DNA from: Lentilactobacillus fungorum
GTDB lineage: Bacteria; Bacillota; Bacilli; Lactobacillales; Lactobacillaceae
Length of the DNA: 64,000 nt
Assembly (NCBI RefSeq): GCF_016860605.1
Contig: NZ_BNJR01000010.1
Coordinates: forward strand, 124,001-188,000
Direction of reading: 5' to 3'
Positions 1 through 8,511 of the stretch are shown here, piece after piece. Made by a program: the position numbers and the translations under genes. Numbering within the stretch: the stretch's first letter is position 1; every line of letters starts with the position of its first letter. The notes under the pieces are model-generated. The model saw only the letters and a program-made list of their open reading frames with translations. It was not told the origin of the DNA and ran no database searches.

Positions 1-831
1 GGTCGTTGGAAATTCTGGGTCAGCGATGGTTTGTTCCGGGACAACGACATAATTCTTGAAGCCGGCTGCTTCCAAGGCTCGCCGGGCGATGACTTTACCG
101 GTGCCATGAAGCGGTGTGTAAACGAATTTCATGTTGGCTCCGACCTGCTTAATCAAGTCTAGGTTGATGTTAACGGTCTTGACCCGATCCAAATAAGCTT
201 GGTCGACGTCTTCGCCAATCAGATTCATCAGTTTGGCTTCCCGCAATTCTTGTTCAGGGGTTACTTTGATGGCAAACAAGTCACTATTTTTGCGAATATA
301 GGACGTAATCAAATCGGATTCCTTTGGCGGCATCTGGCCGCCATCTTGGCCGTAGATTTTAAAGCCGTTGTATTGTTTTGGATTATGGCTGGCCGTGATC
401 ATAATGCCAGCGTAGGTATGAAGGTGCCGGACTGCAAAAGATAGTTCCGGGGTCGGGCGGATGTCATCGAAGACAAAGGTTGGAATATGATGATACCCTA
501 ACACTTTAGCGGATTCGTGAGCAAATTCCTTTGAGTGGTAACGAGAATCAAAGCTGATCGCCACCCCGCGGTTTTTGGTGGCGTCATCCAAAGTGTCCAT
601 AAAGGTTGCTAGGCCCTCTGCGGCTTGACGGACGGTGAAAATATTCATCCGGTTGGTTCCAGCACCTAAGATTCCCCGCATGCCGGCGGTTCCAAACGAT
701 AGAAAGGTACCAAAAGCATCTTCTTGTTTTTCCGAATCATCTTTCATCTTATTGAGATCAAGCAAAATATCGGCTGGTAAATTTGGCTGTTGTTGCCATT
801 GTTGGTAAGCGGCTTTAATTGTGTCTTTCAC
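1..831 (-). CDS. pgcA: Phosphoglucomutase/phosphomannomutase family enzyme, N-terminal part
   Basis: Alpha-D-phosphohexomutase expected to interconvert glucose 1-phosphate and glucose 6-phosphate in the cytoplasm, feeding UDP-glucose and wall or polysaccharide synthesis. 277 residues are visible; the C-terminus lies beyond the window. The catalytic phosphoserine motif TASHNP is clear, with the serine at about residue 148, followed by YNGFKIYG. Near the start, FGTAGMRGILGAGTNRMN is the usual N-terminal signature of the long PgcA-type enzymes. The start is a GTG behind GGGAGGG; the overlapping upstream ATG runs straight into a stop. A near-consensus promoter lies upstream. The family is certain; the preferred sugar is inferred. 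Confidence 0.9.
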   Translation of the reverse strand, partial: MKDTIKAAYQQWQQQPNLPADILLDLNKMKDDSEKQEDAFGTFLSFGTAGMRGILGAGTNRMNIFTVRQAAEGLATFMDTLDDATKNRGVAISFDSRYHSKEFAHESAKVLGYHHIPTFVFDDIRPTPELSFAVRHLHTYAGIMITASHNPKQYNGFKIYGQDGGQMPPKESDLITSYIRKNSDLFAIKVTPEQELREAKLMNLIGEDVDQAYLDRVKTVNINLDLIKQVGANMKFVYTPLHGTGKVIARRALEAAGFKNYVVVPEQTIADPEFPTT

Positions 832-874
832 GACATGACCCTCCCTGTATTCAATTCCATTTCAATTCAGTTTC

Positions 875-903
875 ATTATAGAAATTAGTGACGCTAACGT
901 CAA
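875..903 (-). promoter_or_regulatory. Sigma-A promoter of the phosphoglucomutase gene
   Basis: On the minus strand, TTGACG and TATAAT are separated by 17 bases, about 45 bases before the GTG start. A short inverted repeat (GACG-N4-CGTC) overlaps the -35 region and could be an operator. Confidence 0.75.
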
Positions 904-975
904 TAAGTTTACTATCTAAAAACGTTAATCTGACGGAACACCCTTGACTTATCAAGGTGAACAAAAGATAATTAT

Positions 976-993
976 TTTAGTAAATTAACTAAA
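976..993. promoter_or_regulatory. Candidate LacI-family operator
   Basis: TTTAGTAAATTAACTAAA is an 18-bp near-perfect palindrome with one mismatched pair. It sits about 65 bases upstream of the LacI-family regulator gene and about 70 bases upstream of the divergent phosphoglucomutase promoter, where an autoregulatory site would be expected. Binding is inferred. Confidence 0.45.
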
Positions 994-1059
994 TTATCAA
1001 TGGTGACTTGAACAGGGGACTATACTTGAGGAAAAGGGACAGAAGGCAGGGGTGATACT

Positions 1060-2076
1060 ATGGCAACAATCAAAGACATCGCCCACAAGGCTGGCGTGTC
1101 AATCACGACGGTCTCGCGGGTGCTTAATTATGATAAGTCACTTTCGGTGAGTGATTCGACCCGAAAGAAAATTTTCCAAATTGCAGAGGATTTAGATTAT
1201 ACCAAGAAGCACCGACTAAACACCGCTAAGGATAACATTGCGGTCGTCCAGTGGTACACCGAACAGCAAGAATTAGACGATTTATACTATCTATCGATTC
1301 GAATGGGCGCCGAAAAGATGGCTGACCAGCTCCACTATAAGGTTAAACGCTATTTTGCGGATGATTCTCTTGATGCGATTGACGATGATGTTAAGTCAAT
1401 TGTGGCGATTGGCAAATTTAGCGATCGGCAAATTAACACTATGTTAAAAGTGACCACAAACATTGTCTTTGTGGACTTTGATACCTTGGCTAAGGGATAT
1501 GATTGCGTGGTGACTGACTTTGATTACTCCACAAAATCAGTTTTGGATTATTTTATTGGCAGCGGCTTAAAACGAATTGGCATTCTTGCCGGGGTCGAAT
1601 ATACCAGCGATCGGCAGCTAAAAATTGTCGATCCGCGGCTGGATGTCTTTCACAATTATTTGGCGCGCCAGTCGCTTTATGACCCTGAGCATGTTTTCGT
1701 GGGTGACTATACGCTTCAATCAGCTTATGACTTAATTAACCAGGCAATCAAAAAAGATCGACAACACTTTCCCAATGCGTTATTTGTTACCAATGATGCC
1801 ATGTCAGTGGGCGCATTAAAAGCCCTCCATGAAAATGGCATCGCGGTGCCGGATGAAGTCAGCTTGGTGAGCTTTAATGATACTGCGGTTGCCAAATACG
1901 TGATTCCAGCGCTCACTGCAGTTAAGGTGGATACTGGCATGATGGGCGAAGTGGCCGTTCGCTTGCTTGCGCAACTTGCCAGCACACCAACTGATAATCA
2001 GCGAACCCCAGAAAAAGTCGTTGTCGGCAATCGGCTGATCCAGCGGGAAAGCAGTATTAACCCAACAGATAAGTAA
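1060..2076 (+). CDS. LacI/GalR-family transcriptional regulator
   Basis: 338-residue DNA-binding repressor. Residues 2-22 form the helix-turn-helix IKDIAHKAGVSITTVSRVLN, followed by a hinge helix and a periplasmic-binding-protein-like effector domain (VAIGKFSDRQ, LFVTNDAMSVGALKALHENG, VSLVSFNDT). The length is normal for the family. The ATG follows AGGCAGGGGTG. It is divergent from the phosphoglucomutase gene, so a sugar-related effector is plausible, but the ligand cannot be read from the sequence. The end overlaps the convergent degV gene by 20 bases. An 18-bp palindrome upstream suggests autoregulation. Confidence 0.9.
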   Translation: MATIKDIAHKAGVSITTVSRVLNYDKSLSVSDSTRKKIFQIAEDLDYTKKHRLNTAKDNIAVVQWYTEQQELDDLYYLSIRMGAEKMADQLHYKVKRYFADDSLDAIDDDVKSIVAIGKFSDRQINTMLKVTTNIVFVDFDTLAKGYDCVVTDFDYSTKSVLDYFIGSGLKRIGILAGVEYTSDRQLKIVDPRLDVFHNYLARQSLYDPEHVFVGDYTLQSAYDLINQAIKKDRQHFPNALFVTNDAMSVGALKALHENGIAVPDEVSLVSFNDTAVAKYVIPALTAVKVDTGMMGEVAVRLLAQLASTPTDNQRTPEKVVVGNRLIQRESSINPTDK

Positions 2077-2896
2077 CGCCGGTAGATTCAGGGCCAATGA
2101 ATGTGGCCATTTCTGGATTAGTCGCGACGATTGAGATCGGGACAAACGGAAATTCCCGAGTCAGCATGGTATATAAAAACTGGGCGCGATCACCACTGCC
2201 GGAATATAGAATGGACAGCCGAACGATCGGTTGATGATGCATTTCTGCTAATTGCTTTTCCCAAAAGGCGCTAATGAGGTCTTCCTTACGGCTTCGGGTT
2301 ACAAACGAGAAGTCATTATTCAAGAAAGCCAGAATGTATGACACGTTTAATTGTTTATCAAATAAGCCGCGAAATTTACCAATCATTTTGCGGTTGATGA
2401 GTTGAGAATTGTTTTGAACTGAGAAAAAGATTCTGGTATTGGTTTTGATTCTAGTAAGCTTATCAGTGATTGTGGCGACTGTTTCGCCTTGATCTGCCCA
2501 TTTGGCAGCAGCCAGCACTTGATAGGCCAAGCCGGCAGCAGTGACTTCACTGTTAATGACCGTGACATCACTATTGGATTGTGCCGCCGCGAGTGTAGCA
2601 TTCTGATAGCTTCTGGTTAGTTTGTCACTCAGGTGGATTGAAAGAATTTGGCTGCCGTCATTACCAAGTTCATCATAAGTGGCGACTAATTCTGGAACCG
2701 AAAGATCACCGATCACTGGTTTGACGGAACATTTTTCGAATAGCTGCAGGAATTTTTCGCTTTTGATTTGATTGACGTAACCGAACAGCTTGCCATCTAT
2801 TAAAATTGGTGGATTCATAACTTTAATCTGATAGTGATGAATATCCGCAGTAGATAGGTGAACGGCTGAGTCGGTTACAATTTTTATCCGGTTCAT
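2057..2896 (-). CDS. DegV-family fatty-acid-binding protein
   Basis: 279 residues. The N-terminal KIVTDSAVHLS is the typical DegV opening, and GSQILSIHLSDKLTRSYQNATLAA matches the ligand-pocket region. Members bind long-chain fatty acids and serve as FakB-type partners of the fatty acid kinase FakA, so a role in exogenous fatty-acid activation is plausible; the partner is not in this window. Good Shine-Dalgarno sequence (AAGGAGTG) before ATG. Convergent with, and overlapping by 20 bases, the LacI regulator. The assignment to a particular FakB subgroup is not possible here. Confidence 0.85.
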   Translation of the reverse strand: MNRIKIVTDSAVHLSTADIHHYQIKVMNPPILIDGKLFGYVNQIKSEKFLQLFEKCSVKPVIGDLSVPELVATYDELGNDGSQILSIHLSDKLTRSYQNATLAAAQSNSDVTVINSEVTAAGLAYQVLAAAKWADQGETVATITDKLTRIKTNTRIFFSVQNNSQLINRKMIGKFRGLFDKQLNVSYILAFLNNDFSFVTRSRKEDLISAFWEKQLAEMHHQPIVRLSILYSGSGDRAQFLYTMLTREFPFVPISIVATNPEMATFIGPESTGVTYLLG

Positions 2897-3044
2897 TTAA
2901 TCACTCCTTACGCGTTGGTTTCTAACACAATACTTATTGTATATGAATCAATGAGTAATGTGTGATTTTTCGATTAATATTAGAAAATTGTTCTAACTTT
3001 GTTCACAACTAACTTATGTAAAATGATTGAGAGGGCGAAAAACT

Positions 3045-3353
3045 GTGAAGGGAAAATATGACGTGTTCCAATACATTGGCGTGCCGCTGGAAACCGATGA
3101 ATCCGGGCACTATCAAATTAAGACTGACGAAGCGGGTGAGTTTAAATTACATAGTTGGCGGACTGGTAAGCATACCAAGGGAAAGTTTAGGCAGATCGGG
3201 CAAGTCTTTATCACCGAAAATAAGCTAATGGTCGCTATCGTCAAGGTAACTCCAGTGGCGTTTAAAGACCGTCACGCCTATACGCCGCTGCAACGGTTTA
3301 CCAGCGAAATTGTCAGTGATCAACTCATTCAAAGAGCGCAAAAAAAGCTTTGA
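3045..3353 (+). CDS. Small hypothetical protein (102 aa)
   Basis: I do not recognise this protein. I chose the GTG start because GAGAGGG precedes it by about eight bases; a TTG six codons upstream has no such site. It is soluble, basic at the C-terminus (IQRAQKKL) and has no signal peptide or membrane segment. It contains a stretch EFKLHSWRTGKHTKGKFRQIGQVFI that looks like beta strands. It is transcribed alone, in the same direction as the S53 peptidases that follow. Confidence 0.6.
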   Translation: MKGKYDVFQYIGVPLETDESGHYQIKTDEAGEFKLHSWRTGKHTKGKFRQIGQVFITENKLMVAIVKVTPVAFKDRHAYTPLQRFTSEIVSDQLIQRAQKKL

Positions 3354-3446
3354 ATGATTGGCTGGGAAACTTGTTCAACGGGTCCTTCAAACCGGTGAAT
3401 ACCATTACTGACAATCTAAATTAAGGTATTCAATTGATTAGGTTGG

Positions 3447-3452
3447 TATAAT
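3447..3452 (+). promoter_or_regulatory. Extended -10 promoter for the S53 peptidase pair
   Basis: TGG-TATAAT, an extended -10 element, lies about 25 bases before the start of the first peptidase. No good -35 box is seen at 17 bases. A loose hairpin (GTGAATACC ... GGTATTCA) lies just upstream. Confidence 0.5.
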
Positions 3453-3477
3453 TAGTTCATATTAATAATAGAAAAGA

Positions 3478-5379
3478 GTGATGATATTGAGGGGAAGACA
3501 ATTACTCATGACGGCGTTAGGTGGTTTGCTGGCCTTTGGGGTTGGCACGGCAATCAGCACCCATCCTGCCAACGCGGCTAAAACGACCATTGTCAACGTG
3601 GCACTGAAGCCAACCAATGAGGCCGACTTGACTAACTACGTTTATGATACAGTTGATCCAACTAGTGCGCAGTTTCATCAATATTTGACACCTGAGGAAT
3701 TTGCTGACAAATTTGGCCAGTCGGATAGCGCCGTTCAACTGTTTAAGGATTATTTGAAGCGATATCACGTTCAAACCCAGGCATATCCGGGCAACTTGTC
3801 GTTAAAACTAACTGCGACAACCACGAATATGCAGAAGGCATTTAAGGCCAAAGCCGTCAAAAAGGATGGCAAAACCACGACGGCTTATCAATTGCCGGGA
3901 CAACTCTCGACAAAGGTGGTAGCAGTTATTGGCCTTTACCCAAAGCAGTCAGCCGCTAACAATAAGACTAAGAAAACAACTAAAAAAGCAACGACTCACA
4001 AACACTCGGCGACGCTATCCGCTGATTTATCAACGACAGATAAGCCAGACACGCGCCTAGTCGGGAACGCCTTCTCTAAAAAATATGGTGCGGCTAAGTT
4101 TGCCAATGCCTATCATTTAAACACGCTTTACAATCAGAGATTGCAGGGACAAGGCCAACGGATTGGCATTATTAACACAAGTGACGTTCGCGATAGTGAT
4201 TTAGTCACTTATTGGCATCAAGCTGGGGTCAATGATGATTTAAACCGGGTTCAGCATATTTACCCGGTTGATTCAAAGGCCCAAGCGCAAAAAGCAATGA
4301 ACGTGGCGATCCAAGCATCTCAAATGGAAGCGACCCTCGATGCGCAATCCGCTTCTTCAGTTGCCCCACAAGCGGGCATTGATTTATATAGTGGGGATGT
4401 TTCAGGCACTCGGACAAGTTTGCCGTCATCTCATTACGCGACGTTTATGACTGCGATTTCGGGCAATCGTGATCAGCAATTGACTTCCAGCATGGCACCT
4501 GGATTTGAGGTTGCCGCTGCTTGGGATGACCCCAGTGCGACTGTCCGCCAATATAGCCATGCTTTTAACTTGATTTTGGAACAAGCAGCTGCCCAAGGAA
4601 TAACGGTATTTCAAGCGAGTGGTGACAGAGGGCCATACGCACAATCCAGTGCCAAAGAGAATCATTTGATGTCAACCTCGCCTTACCAAGTGCTTGTTGG
4701 CGGCACGACCCTTCCTTATCAAAAAATTATCGCCAACAAGGTAGTAACGGTAACAAAAGAACGTGCTTGGGGGGATACGTATTCATCACCAGCCGCCGAT
4801 ACCAAGTATAGTAGTTTTAGTGGCGGTGGTGGTGGCTTCTCAGCCTTAAACCCAACGCCAAGATATCAACAGGGGATCTCTGGTGTTAATACGTTTAGAG
4901 CGATTAACTATTTAACTTTCAAAAATGGTAAGTATCAGTTAACTAAGCATCCTCGGGTTATTTTCGGTACCGGTCATTCACGGAACCTGCCTGATGTGGC
5001 CGGGAATGCTGACCGGCAAACGGGGTATGCTTCATATGTTTCGGGCCAGCGCTATTCGATTAACGCTAAGACGCACAAAGCGGTTAAAGTCACTGCTAAG
5101 TTATGGGGCGTTGATGGCGGCACCAGCTTTACCACACCTCAAATGGCGGCCGCTAACGCTGTGATTAACAGCGGGCGCCGGACTTCGGTTGGATTCTGGA
5201 ACCCGCAGATTTATCGGTTTGCTCAAGAATCTGATAGTCCGTTTAACGTTCTTGATGACGCTGATAATAACGATAATTTGTATTATACGGGCCAACCCGG
5301 CAAACTTTATAATCAAGCGACGGGGCTGGGGACGATTAACTTTGAAAAGCTGAATAGTAAGTTTAGCGATGAGGGGTAA
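3478..5379 (+). CDS. Secreted S53 (sedolisin/kumamolisin-type) serine-carboxyl peptidase, copy 1
   Basis: 633-residue secreted acid peptidase. A signal peptide covers about residues 1-33 (AAFGVG... PANAAK). A pro-kumamolisin activation domain follows (DPTSAQFHQYLTPEEFADKFG), then a Lys/Thr-rich linker at about residues 160-180 and the catalytic domain. The S53 catalytic residues are visible: Glu284 and Asp288 in the stretch MEATLDAQS, the oxyanion Asp383 in ASGDRG, and Ser550 in DGGTSFTTPQMAA. Function inferred: extracellular protein digestion active at the acidic pH lactobacilli create. GTG 3478 or ATG 3481 are both possible starts. It is followed after three bases by a paralogue, so the two are probably co-transcribed. 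Confidence 0.9.
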   Translation: MMILRGRQLLMTALGGLLAFGVGTAISTHPANAAKTTIVNVALKPTNEADLTNYVYDTVDPTSAQFHQYLTPEEFADKFGQSDSAVQLFKDYLKRYHVQTQAYPGNLSLKLTATTTNMQKAFKAKAVKKDGKTTTAYQLPGQLSTKVVAVIGLYPKQSAANNKTKKTTKKATTHKHSATLSADLSTTDKPDTRLVGNAFSKKYGAAKFANAYHLNTLYNQRLQGQGQRIGIINTSDVRDSDLVTYWHQAGVNDDLNRVQHIYPVDSKAQAQKAMNVAIQASQMEATLDAQSASSVAPQAGIDLYSGDVSGTRTSLPSSHYATFMTAISGNRDQQLTSSMAPGFEVAAAWDDPSATVRQYSHAFNLILEQAAAQGITVFQASGDRGPYAQSSAKENHLMSTSPYQVLVGGTTLPYQKIIANKVVTVTKERAWGDTYSSPAADTKYSSFSGGGGGFSALNPTPRYQQGISGVNTFRAINYLTFKNGKYQLTKHPRVIFGTGHSRNLPDVAGNADRQTGYASYVSGQRYSINAKTHKAVKVTAKLWGVDGGTSFTTPQMAAANAVINSGRRTSVGFWNPQIYRFAQESDSPFNVLDDADNNDNLYYTGQPGKLYNQATGLGTINFEKLNSKFSDEG

Positions 5380-5382
5380 TTA

Positions 5383-7287
5383 ATGATGATTTCAAAGAAA
5401 AAACGACTCACGATTGTGACATTGGGGAGTTTGTTGGTACTTGGCGCCAGTGTCAGTCTTGGCACTGACTCGGCTAAGGCGGCGGCTAAAACTACTGTCG
5501 TCAACGTGGCGTTGAAACCGACTAACCAAGCAGATTTAACGAACTATGTTTATAACACGGTCGACCCAACCAGCGCGCAGTATCATCAGTATTTGACACC
5601 GGCAGCGTTTGCCGATAAATTTGGTCAATCCGATAGCTACATTCAGTCATTTAAGAACTATTTAAAAAAGTATCACGTTAAAGCAGTCGCTTATCCAGGC
5701 AACATGTCGCTAAGGCTCACTGCAACGACGACTAACATGAAACGGGCCTTTGAAGCAAAAAACGTTCCGGCGGCCAAAAAGGGGTATCCGGCTAAGACCC
5801 GCTATAAGTTACCTGGTAAGTTATCTTCTAAAGTCGTTGCAGTTATTGGCTTGTATGGCCAGCAAACTAAAAAGGCTACCAACAAGACAGCTAAGAAGGC
5901 GCATACTGCGCTGACAGCCGATTTGCCAACTACTTCGACGAAGCCTGATACAACATTGGCCGGCAACGCGTTTTCTCGAAAGTACGGCGCCGCTAAGTTT
6001 GCGAATGCCTACAAGTTAAATACCCTATATAATCGGGGGTTGCAAGGCCAAGGTCAACGAATTGGGATTATCAGTTATAGTGATATTCACAACAGTGATT
6101 TGACAACATACTGGCGCCAATCCGGGGTTAACGATGATGTGAGCCGAATCCATCGAATTTACACGGTGGGAACAAAGGCTGACGCGCAAAAATCGCTAAA
6201 TGACTCGTTAGGCGGCTTGCAAACGGAAGCAACGGTTGATGTCCAATCAGCTTCGTCAGTTGCCCCGCAGGCAGATATTGATTTCTATGTTGGCAATTTG
6301 AGCGGTACGAAGACGTCTGATGCTTCTACGTATTTTGCTTCGTTTATGACTGCCGTTTCCAGTAACCAAGACAAGCAAATTTCGACCAGCTTTTCCCCAG
6401 ACGAAGAAGCGGCAGCTGAGTGGGGCGACCCAAGTACGTCAGTTAAACAATATAGTAATGCCTTTAACCTATTGTTAGAACAAGCGGCTGCTCAAGGAAT
6501 TACGGTCTTTAAGTCAAGCGGGGATTATGGGCGAACCAGCCAATCATCGTTAAAGGAAATTCATTCGATGTCGTCTTCGCCTTATCAAGTCATCGTTGGT
6601 GGGACGACGCTGCCGTATCAAAAGATCATTAATAATAAGCTAATTGACATCCCAACAGAACGCGCTTGGGGCAATGTTAACGCGACGACTGCCAGTGATT
6701 TGAAGTACGGCATCTTTGGGGCCAGTGGCGGTGGCTTTTCGGCTTTAAACCCAACGCCGCGATACCAGCAAGGTGTCTCTGGGGTTAACACGTTTAGAGC
6801 GGTTAATTACTTATCCGAGCAAAAAAAGACGCATCAGTTTGTGGTCAACAAGAACCCGCACGTTATCTTTGGAACCGGTCATTCACGAAATTTGCCGGAT
6901 ATTTCTGGTAACGCTGATGTTCAAACTGGTTATGCAACTTATATTTCTGGGAAGGTTATTTCCGTCAAAAACGTTGGCAAACATCGAAAGATTATTAAAA
7001 CGCCATCTAAACAGTGGTCGGTTAGTGGTGGAACCAGTTATACGTCACCTCAAATGGCCGCAGCTAACGCGGTGATGAATAGTGGCCGTCAAACGCCAAT
7101 TGGCTTTTGGAATCCGCAGATTTACCAGTTTGCCCAACAGGCTGACAGCCCGTTCACGGTTCTCGACGGCACTGAGAATAATAATTTGTACTACACAGGC
7201 CAACCGGGTAAATTGTACAACCAGGCAACTGGTTTAGGAACGATTAATTTTGAGAAACTTTATGATAAGTTTGGTAGTGAACAGTAG
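5383..7287 (+). CDS. Secreted S53 (sedolisin-type) peptidase, copy 2
   Basis: 634 residues and a clear tandem paralogue of the preceding gene, collinear along its whole length. It has a signal peptide ending near AKAAAK, a prodomain (DPTSAQYHQYLTPAAFADKFG), and catalytic Glu282 and Asp286 (TEATVDVQS). The oxyanion region is SSGDYG, and the nucleophile Ser552 lies in SGGTSYTSPQMAA. GAGGGGT five bases before ATG supports the start; it overlaps the end of copy 1, so the pair forms an operon. The differences lie mainly in the Lys-rich linker and around the substrate cleft, so the pair may have split specificity. Confidence 0.9.
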   Translation: MMISKKKRLTIVTLGSLLVLGASVSLGTDSAKAAAKTTVVNVALKPTNQADLTNYVYNTVDPTSAQYHQYLTPAAFADKFGQSDSYIQSFKNYLKKYHVKAVAYPGNMSLRLTATTTNMKRAFEAKNVPAAKKGYPAKTRYKLPGKLSSKVVAVIGLYGQQTKKATNKTAKKAHTALTADLPTTSTKPDTTLAGNAFSRKYGAAKFANAYKLNTLYNRGLQGQGQRIGIISYSDIHNSDLTTYWRQSGVNDDVSRIHRIYTVGTKADAQKSLNDSLGGLQTEATVDVQSASSVAPQADIDFYVGNLSGTKTSDASTYFASFMTAVSSNQDKQISTSFSPDEEAAAEWGDPSTSVKQYSNAFNLLLEQAAAQGITVFKSSGDYGRTSQSSLKEIHSMSSSPYQVIVGGTTLPYQKIINNKLIDIPTERAWGNVNATTASDLKYGIFGASGGGFSALNPTPRYQQGVSGVNTFRAVNYLSEQKKTHQFVVNKNPHVIFGTGHSRNLPDISGNADVQTGYATYISGKVISVKNVGKHRKIIKTPSKQWSVSGGTSYTSPQMAAANAVMNSGRQTPIGFWNPQIYQFAQQADSPFTVLDGTENNNLYYTGQPGKLYNQATGLGTINFEKLYDKFGSEQ

Positions 7288-7313
7288 AACAGTGGTTGGT
7301 TTTAGAAATTAAT

Positions 7314-7355
7314 GAGCAGCGCCATTATCCTCGGTTGGGGATGATGGCGCTGCTC
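7314..7355 (+). terminator. Hairpin after the S53 operon
   Basis: GAGCAGCGCCATTATCC pairs with GGATGATGGCGCTGCTC (one G-T pair) across a short loop, 27 bases after the second peptidase. The T run after it is weak. Confidence 0.65.
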
Positions 7356-7425
7356 GTTTAGGATTTTAATTTGGGTAAGAAGCGGTGGGCTGGTTCTGGT
7401 TAGTTTAGCTGGCGCAACGTGCTCC

Positions 7426-7660
7426 GCTGGGCAGAAACTTCTACATAAGCACCTCAAACAAAAATTCCAAGCCCGGGAATTTCTGCCTGAGGAGACTTAT
7501 GTTCCAGTTTCTAACCGCCCAGCTCCGCACTTGGTTCTTGGCAGCCGAGTCGAAACGTGCTCCACAAAGCAGAAACTTCCGCATAAGCACCCCTAACGCA
7601 AATTCCAAGCCCGGGAATTTACGTTAGGGGACCTTATGCTCCAGTTTCTAATCGCTTTGT
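7426..7660. repeat. Palindromic repeat cluster A, two units (7426-7523, 7564-7660)
   Basis: Each unit is a long imperfect inverted repeat centred on CCAAGCCCGGGA. The outer ends are GCTGGGC/GCCCAGC in unit 1 and ACAAAGC/GCTTTGT in unit 2, so both arms have changed together. Internal pairs also differ between the units (CTCA.../...TGAG against CCCCTAACG/CGTTAGGGG) while staying complementary. The cluster sits between convergent genes. It belongs to the same family as clusters at 20.4, 36 and 62.6-63.3 kb. Confidence 0.8.
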
Positions 7661-7686
7661 TCCGCACTCTGGACGCCTTCAGCTTT

Positions 7687-7732
7687 CTACAAAAAAGACA
7701 TTCACGCTTTTGCGTGAATGTCTTTTTTGTAG
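7687..7732. terminator. Bidirectional intrinsic terminator
   Basis: CTACAAAAAAGACATTCACGC and its perfect complement flank a 4-base loop, giving A and T runs on both sides. It lies 10 bases past the stop of the minus-strand small gene, so it is probably mainly that gene's terminator. Confidence 0.85.
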
Positions 7733-7741
7733 AGCTGAAGG

Positions 7742-7963
7742 CTACTTTTTGAGTAACTTCTCAGCATCAGCTTGAAGATCGTCAGTTGACATATTCATGT
7801 ATGGTTCCATGTCTTTTTCAGTCTTCATGGTGTCATGGTCGTTCTTTTCCATATAATAATCCCACAAAGCATCTCGTACCGGAATATCACTATCGCTCCA
7901 GTCGAATGCCTCACTCATCTTTTTGTTCAACAATGGGGATTCTGCACCTGGTTCTTCTGCCAT
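7742..7963 (-). CDS. Small acidic cytoplasmic protein (73 aa), unknown
   Basis: I do not recognise a named family. The protein is highly acidic and rich in Asp, Glu and Met (MSEAFDWSDSDIPVRDALWDYYMEKNDHDTMKTEKDMEPYMNM), helical in character, with no signal peptide or membrane segment. It is well expressed on paper: AAGGAGG before ATG and a perfect terminator 10 bases after the stop. Single-gene transcript. Confidence 0.75.
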   Translation of the reverse strand: MAEEPGAESPLLNKKMSEAFDWSDSDIPVRDALWDYYMEKNDHDTMKTEKDMEPYMNMSTDDLQADAEKLLKK

Positions 7964-8050
7964 TAGTAAATACCTCCTTCTGTGTGTCTAATTCTATTAT
8001 AGTTCAAATTTGAAATTTGGCGCAAAAATTGTTCAAACAAATCAAACTCG

Positions 8051-8428
8051 CTACTTAGCTGGCTCAATTTTCATAATCCAGTTGACCTGGGGGTTGGGTT
8101 GATTGAGTCGGTCAATGTCGTCGCCAATCTCGTGGTTGCGCTCGATAACTCTTCCCGAAACGGGAGATTTAAGCGTTTCAACAGATTTATCACCCTCGAT
8201 GTCCAATAGGTCATCATCGATTTCGATGTTGGTGAGTTGGGTTGGAAAATCGGCGAAAGTAATTTTGCCAATTTGGTCGTAGACTGACCGATCAATACCC
8301 AGTAAATAATCGCCGTTTTGGTCCCGAGCGTACCAAACGCCGCTTTTGACCTTAATATCGGAGAGTTGCGGTTGTTTACGGCGTTTAAACAAGTTAACAA
8401 ATTTCTGCCAAATTGAAGTTGTTTTCAT
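8051..8428 (-). CDS. Glycine-cleavage H-like lipoyl-carrier protein
   Basis: 125 residues. The C-terminal half resembles the GcvH lipoyl domain: DIEGDKSVETLKSPVSGRVIERN aligns with the usual lipoyl-lysine loop, placing the modifiable Lys in EGDKS, followed by the SPVSG turn. The N-terminus is Lys/Arg-rich. I chose the inner ATG (MKTTS) because AAGGCG lies eight bases upstream of it; a GTG three codons earlier has no spacing. It is divergent from a lipoate-protein ligase, which probably modifies it. No glycine-cleavage T or P genes are nearby. This suits the stand-alone GcvH-L role in lipoate relay or in regulatory lipoylation, which is inferred. Confidence 0.75.
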   Translation of the reverse strand: MKTTSIWQKFVNLFKRRKQPQLSDIKVKSGVWYARDQNGDYLLGIDRSVYDQIGKITFADFPTQLTNIEIDDDLLDIEGDKSVETLKSPVSGRVIERNHEIGDDIDRLNQPNPQVNWIMKIEPAK

Positions 8429-8511
8429 CACGATCACGCCTTAGTATTGTTTACCTAGATTATAACGTATAATTGTCAATAGAACTAAGATTCTGCAGGA
8501 GGCGATTGCCA

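Noticed and set aside
199-444. 81-codon plus-strand frame
   Set aside because: Antisense to the phosphoglucomutase gene, including its active-site motif.
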